Of a stretch of DNA of 64,000 bases, positions 59,526 to 64,000 are shown one piece after another. Every line of letters starts with the position of its first letter. Within the stretch, counting starts at the first letter, position 1. Where the stretch lies: the NCBI RefSeq assembly GCF_046630445.1, contig NC_092333.1:180046501-180110500 (forward strand), given 5' to 3'. A program made the translations under genes and the position numbers. The DNA is from Rutidosis leptorrhynchoides (Eukaryota; Streptophyta; Magnoliopsida; Asterales; Asteraceae). The notes beneath the pieces were generated by a model. The model made no database searches, had not been told where the DNA came from, and worked only from the letters and a program-made list of their open reading frames with translations.

Positions 59526-60463
59526 ATTAGCTCTTTCTCTTCATGACCTGTTAGAATCCAAATACCTTTGCATTTCTTCAGGTGTCATCTTTTTGATTCT
59601 CTCTACTCGCTCAGCATACATCTTTGGCTTCTTTCCGTCATACTTCACCATGAACTTAGCATTTCTTTTTAAAGCATCCTTCTTGTATTGATTAATGCTG
59701 GGTAGTTCATGTGAATTTCAAGTTTTTCAAGATTGAGGCTTCTCCTTTGCGCAATTCTATGTCTTTTTCGTGCAGCATAGCCCTCAAATTTAGCATTGAA
59801 GGCATCATTTAAGTCCTGCTGTCTCTTCTGATGCCTCTCCATTTTTCTTTTCATCTTTCTTTTAATGGTTTAAGAGACAACAAAAGATTCAGCTAAAGCT
59901 AGTTTAGACACATCACTGGGCTTACTGTCAGAACCAACATCATCCACAGATGTGGCAGACATACTGGGTTGAGATTCACCAGCAGCCTTGACTCCTGCTT
60001 CAGTATGAGCGTTGTTGGGCTTAGGGCCAGTATTTCCATGATCAGCACCATCACCACCATCATCACCATCTGTCCTCTGCTGTTTAGGAGCTTTCTCATG
60101 CTCATGCTCCCCCTCAGATTATTTTCTCTTTTTATGTTTCTTAGATTTCTTCTCCCCCTTTTTGTCATCAGCAGGGGCAGAAGCAGAGTCAGGGAGAACA
60201 CTTACATCAAGATCACTATCTGACTTAGGAACTGAGTATGCAAAGCTGTTCTAGTCAGCATCAGTAGGAGATAAGTGAGCACCAGGGTCTACACCATATT
60301 GTCTAAGACACAGGTTCGAAGTTCCGACTTCATTCCTAGCAACACCCATGGCCATTTGATTAACACTGACTCTAACATCAGCTTGAAGAGCAGCCATGCG
60401 TTGCATTGTATCCACCATAGTAACATTAGCAGAAGCAGGAATCATGGTAGCCATCTGTTATTC
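59526..60463 (-). pseudogene. Broken middle part of the extra reading frame
   Basis: Pieces in two frames: 60251-60454 (starts after a TAG; QRMAALQADVRVSVNQMAMG), 59899-60201 (other frame; Lys/Arg-rich) and 59669-59854 (KRKMERHQKRQQDLNDAFNA, basic coiled coil). Several stops and frameshifts join them to the better-preserved blocks on both sides. Confidence 0.45.
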
Positions 60464-61390
60464 CTATGACTCCAATCTCTCTTCCAACACCCTGTTTTCT
60501 TCATTCAGAAATCTATTCCTTTGATTGGCAGCATCCAGTTCTGCTTGAAGTCGGGTGATATGGTCAGTATATTCATTGTGAGAGATGATTCGCTGCTTAA
60601 GCTGATCTTCTTCTTCATAATAGCGGCGAATGGCATCAACTACTAGATCTGCAAAGGCAGTAACTTGACACAGCTGGGTTTCAATAACAGAAGTGGTAAT
60701 ACAGTCAGCTCGTTGAATAGCTTCAGCCATGTAATCAACTAGAGTTTCCCTGATTGTTTTGGTGATATCAGGTGTGATTCTGGCAATTGTTCTGTAAACA
60801 GCCAGAGTAGACAACCCAACTATATCAGAAGTGTCAGCTCTACTGGTTGACGGTTGTTCAGTAGTAGCAATAATAGGAGTACCTCCGTGGGGTGGTGGAG
60901 GTGGAAGGTCAGAATCTGACTCATCACCATGATCATCATCATTTTTACCTTCACCCGAAGGTTTAGAACCACTGGTATCCTTTGTGGCATCATCGATTGC
61001 ATCATCATTCAGATCCACTGGTTTGTCCTTCGAGCCAGTCACATTATCATGAATGACTGGCTCTTCCTTACCAGCACCTTTATCAGCATCACCATCAGAT
61101 GAAGAAGATGATGAGGAAGAAGCTGATGAATCAGAAGGTACTGGAAAATCAGGAATATTCTGCATAACAAACTTACCAGTATCTGGATCACGGATGAACT
61201 TGAGAGGCCACCATGTACCAGGCCATGGAGAAGCAGCAGGAGCCATACCAAATAAGTGGTAATATGGCTGCTCATTAAATGTTTGAAGCGAAGCCAATCT
61301 CTCATAAACCTCCTCTCTAGCTTGTTGGTCCAGCTGTGTAAGTAGTTGAGTTAGCTCCTCATTGGGTAGTTTGCTGGCTACAACTAGAGC
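60464..61390 (-). pseudogene. Extra reading frame, block with coiled coil
   Basis: 277 codons open at 60464-61297, starting MASLQTFNEQPYYHLFGMAP; the frame is also open upstream to 61394. It has an acidic Ser/Asp-rich linker, then VYRTIARITPDITKTIRETL and a coiled coil ending RNRFLNEENRVLEERLES before a TAG. Same frame as the blocks at 61394-61927 and 62363-62782, so single stops interrupt a once-long frame. No domain I know. Confidence 0.5.
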
Positions 61391-62362
61391 AGTTTAAGGA
61401 TCAACGGTCAGCTGATCCACCAGGAGGGCAACACGAGGAGCAATGGATACTCCCTTATAAACAAATCTAGGTACCACTTCATCTGGATCTGGTACTTGAC
61501 AAACATACTTAGGCTTTTCACCAGAACCATAATCCTGAGCAGATTCAGTGGTAACAGCAGCAGAGGTACCAGCATCCATTTGTGGTTCCTGTGAACCAGT
61601 AGCAGCAGTAGGTGACTGTACAGAAGGTGGAGTAACAATATCTGCAGCACCTTGAAAGAAGGTATCTGGTGTTGTATCAGAAACATTAAGATTACCAGCA
61701 GCATCCATAGTGATGAATTCTCTGGATTCAATAGCAGCAACAGCCGGAATACCAGTAGAACCAGTAAGATTAGAAACTAGAACCTCCTTAATAACTTTAT
61801 CAATAACCTCTTCAAGAGCAGGAGGAGGTTCAACAATCATCTCATCAACTACTTCTGGAACAGTAGTTGTGGTAGTAATACTGGGAATGGGACGAGGAAT
61901 AACAGTAACAAAATCATCAATAGCCATCTCCTCAGAACCAGTAGGAATAGTTGAACCAGCATCAACTTGATCCCCAGTATCACCAGCAGCAATAAAGGCA
62001 ATAGTACTAGTATCAGCACCACCAGTAGGAAAATTAGCAGCACCAACACCAGTAACAGAAGCATCGAGCTCATTAGTACCAGCTTCAGAACTAGTAAATA
62101 CAATAGGATTACGTTCATGCTCCCTTTCTGCCTGTTCATCTACTCTGCTAAGAACTGAAACAATAGAACACTTTATGTTAACAACTGTAGAACCAAATAA
62201 ATTTGACTCAATAATTGCATCTGGTGTTGGTCTCTGGGGATAAACTGGTGGTTTAGTCAGCCCTTCGATTGAGACAGAGTAAGGTGTCTGTAAGTGCAGC
62301 TGTGACTCTGCTGACTCATTGGTAACACATGATGACTCAGGTAGTGTAAGAGTTTTAGCTGG
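61391..62362 (-). pseudogene. Extra reading frame, Ala/Thr/Val-rich block
   Basis: The frame from about 62360 down to the TAA at 61394 is open and low-complexity (Ala, Thr, Val, Gly, Glu), for example VLSRVDEQAEREHERNPIVF and EEMAIDDFVTVIPRPIPSIT. Despite the low complexity the frame is kept for more than 900 bp, which speaks for past selection. Confidence 0.5.
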
Positions 62363-63092
62363 TTATGATTTATAAGTGTGATTCTTATCATGATCCAAGT
62401 TATAAGTGGGATGAGCAGTAGCATGAGCTGGTTCAACACGATGAGGACCCAGCTCAAGTCTGCTTTGAGGGTCAAGTATGTTCTCTGCTGGTTGTACTGT
62501 CAGCAAAGGATATTTCGTGAAGTACAGTTTTGAAAAATGTGGAAGTGCCTGGTTAGAGGAGTATGGGTTGATACTCCTCTTAACACTAGTTTTAAAACTA
62601 GTTAGCTTAACAACATTTAAGTCAGCAGATAAAAGATTTTCAATTATGTTAGAGATTTCCGCTTTTTGGTCTAGAGACGCACCATGTTCCATAGCAGCAT
62701 CCTTTTCAGGAGCCGCAGTTGAGACTGGTGCAACCTCCCTTATGGCATGCTTGGAACCAGCTTTAGCGCGTTTGAATTTACCTGTTACCAAGAAATAGAT
62801 GAGCAATGGATTCCAATACTAGAAGTGGGTAGTCAGTATATAAAGCTAGGGCTAATCTTTATTATCAGATAGCACTAGATTCTAATACAACTACTACATT
62901 ACCAGTATCTGCGATGGTGGCTATTCTAGTTGTGATAGCTGGCTTTTTCTTGCGTGTGCGCTGGGGTCCCTCCCCCTCAGTTGGTGCACTACCAGAGGCA
63001 GTCGATTGGGTAACTCCACCTCGAGCAACAAGATACTCAAGCATTGCTGGCGTCAAGTTAGCATATGGAGCAGCATGTGTTGCTTTTGTCAT
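62363..63092 (-). pseudogene. Start of the extra reading frame, with an intron
   Basis: Begins with ATG at 63092 (MTKATHAAPYANLTPAMLEY). A donor (GATACTG|GTAATG, exon end 62903) and an acceptor (GTAACAG|GTAAAT, exon start 62781) would remove 121 nt and join the two frames exactly (.. IADT-G-KFKRAKAGSKH ..). The frame then runs to a TAA at 62363. A real intron in a retroelement gene means that it is expressed from a spliced subgenomic RNA. Short basic and polar segments; no signal peptide seen. The element's gag and pol should lie to the right but are not in the window. Confidence 0.5.
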
Positions 63093-63166
63093 CCCCCTTG
63101 CTTTAAAGACAGGTCGATTGATAAATCAGTAATTTGCCTGTAAGCACCCCCCAGCTCATTTTCAAA
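63093..63166. other. Short leader between the extra frame and the next LTR
   Basis: No feature; contains the sequence in which the LTR at 63167 has inserted. Confidence 0.35.
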
Positions 63167-64000
63167 TGTAACACCCTAAATTTTATACATCAGAAAGTGT
63201 CACCAGAAAATGTCACCAGAGAGTGTTCTCAGAAGTGCCACTAAAAGTGAACCTAACACTTATGCATTTTCAGATTTTACATCAGAATCAGAATCTGACA
63301 ACTTCAGTCCCTGAAATGAAAATGGAAATCTGGTTGCCAGTTAAGCCGCGCCGCGAGCCATTATAGGCTCGTCGCTGCTAGCATAGTTCAGGTGTTTTAG
63401 AGTTTTGAGAAACGACTGTCTTCGGTTTTGCCTAAGAGCTGCGCCGCAGGCCCATATAGTCGCGTCGCGCCTCTGTGAGGTGCCAAGTCCGAATTTAAGC
63501 TATTTTAAGGGTTTAATGAGGGGCAGTTTCATCTTTTTACATGGTGAACGGTTTGGTGACCACAAAAACTGGTTAAGCTTCATCTTATCCCCGTTTTTCA
63601 CCTCTTTTCTTTCTCTCATCTCTCCCAACTTCCTAGAGTGAGAAAATCTACTTATAGAGAGAGAAAGCTCTGATCTAGGAGGAAGGAGGTCGATTCGGGC
63701 GAAAGCTCAAGTGTTAAAGTTGTTCATCTCGCTCCTAGCTATGTTTTGAGGGTAGTGGTAAGTCTCGAATCCAAGTTTCATTGTTATTGATTGTTGTTCA
63801 AATTAGGGTTTTGAACTTGCATGTTCTTGAGAAAACCCATTTAGCTCTTTAATGAAAGTTTGAAGCTAGTAATTGTTGTTGTTGACCCTTGTTTGTGAAT
63901 TTTGGGTTGGTTGATGATTTAACCATGTTTAAGACTTGTAATTGGGTTTATCACTAGGTTTAGTGATTGTGGATGTATTGGAACCCATTTAGGTGTATTT
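63167..64000 (+). repeat. Start of an LTR (chromovirus/Tekay-like), runs off the window
   Basis: Begins TGTAACACCCTAAATTTTAT, the typical start of Tekay-like Gypsy LTRs. It contains CG-rich near-palindromes (gccgcgccgcgagcc at 63344, gctgcgccgcaggc at 63439, gtcgcgtcgcgcc at 63461) and a later T/G-rich stretch, as in the other two long LTRs here. No coding frame. It interrupts the SIRE-like element, so it is younger than that insertion. Confidence 0.6.

Noticed and set aside
61710-62158. Plus-strand Ser/Thr-rich frames opposite the SIRE-like extra frame
   Set aside because: Antisense shadows caused by GGT/ACC-rich codons of the minus-strand frame.

Overview
This window is nuclear DNA from a flowering plant, almost certainly a eudicot. 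It is AT-rich, its introns follow GT..AG, and most of its length is transposable elements. The mix of elements (Tork-, SIRE-, Athila- and chromovirus-like LTR elements, LTRs with TGTAACA ends, Helitron ends, LINE and SINE tails) feels like Asteraceae, but that is inference. One gene looks intact: a 19-exon SAPS-domain (protein phosphatase 6 regulatory subunit) gene on the minus strand, coding 32780 down to 25465, about 814 residues. Nothing prokaryotic, no CRISPR, no rRNA and no convincing free tRNA gene was seen.

Layout. 1-1681: 3' exons of an unrecognised acidic coiled-coil-like gene (+). 2124-about 5450: a Helitron-like segment with its 3' end at 2124. 5611-7180: shuffled fragments, namely an orphan ARF/AuxIAA PB1 piece, a decayed copy of the SAPS 3' end, a paralogous copy of the Copia target site and a SINE tail. 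7985-22100: a minus-strand Copia element (774-bp LTRs, TSD catgg), split by a coding-free LTR element (LARD; LTRs of about 2.65 kb, TSD tatct) at 9302-17842. 22101-25340: more fragments, including a second PB1 piece and a 5'-truncated LINE with a 10-bp TSD. 25465-32780: the SAPS gene, with two terminal-inverted-repeat elements in its introns.

33.2-43.3 kb is a Helitron/SINE/LINE patchwork. A CRAL-TRIO (Sec14-like) pseudogene lies just before a Helitron 3' end at 36212. A second putative Helitron (38033 to about 43245, minus) carries a broken RPA70-like gene next to a broken DOG1-domain gene, the most unusual combination here. 45.1-51.9 kb: a decayed Ty3/Gypsy chromovirus-like element (minus). 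51.9-53.3 kb: a degenerate endogenous pararetrovirus fragment (minus). 53.3-56.3 kb: a decayed Athila/Tat-like Gypsy pol (+). 56.5-63.1 kb: the 3' part of a SIRE-like Copia element (minus) with a very long extra reading frame that contains a credible intron. 63.17 kb to the end: the start of another LTR.

Functionally only the SAPS gene, and perhaps the gene at the left edge, can be expected to work for the plant. The rest records repeated insertion, gene-fragment capture and local duplication around the SAPS 3' end. Exon borders were placed by eye from GT/AG sites, reading-frame continuity and recall of the protein families; no alignment was run.
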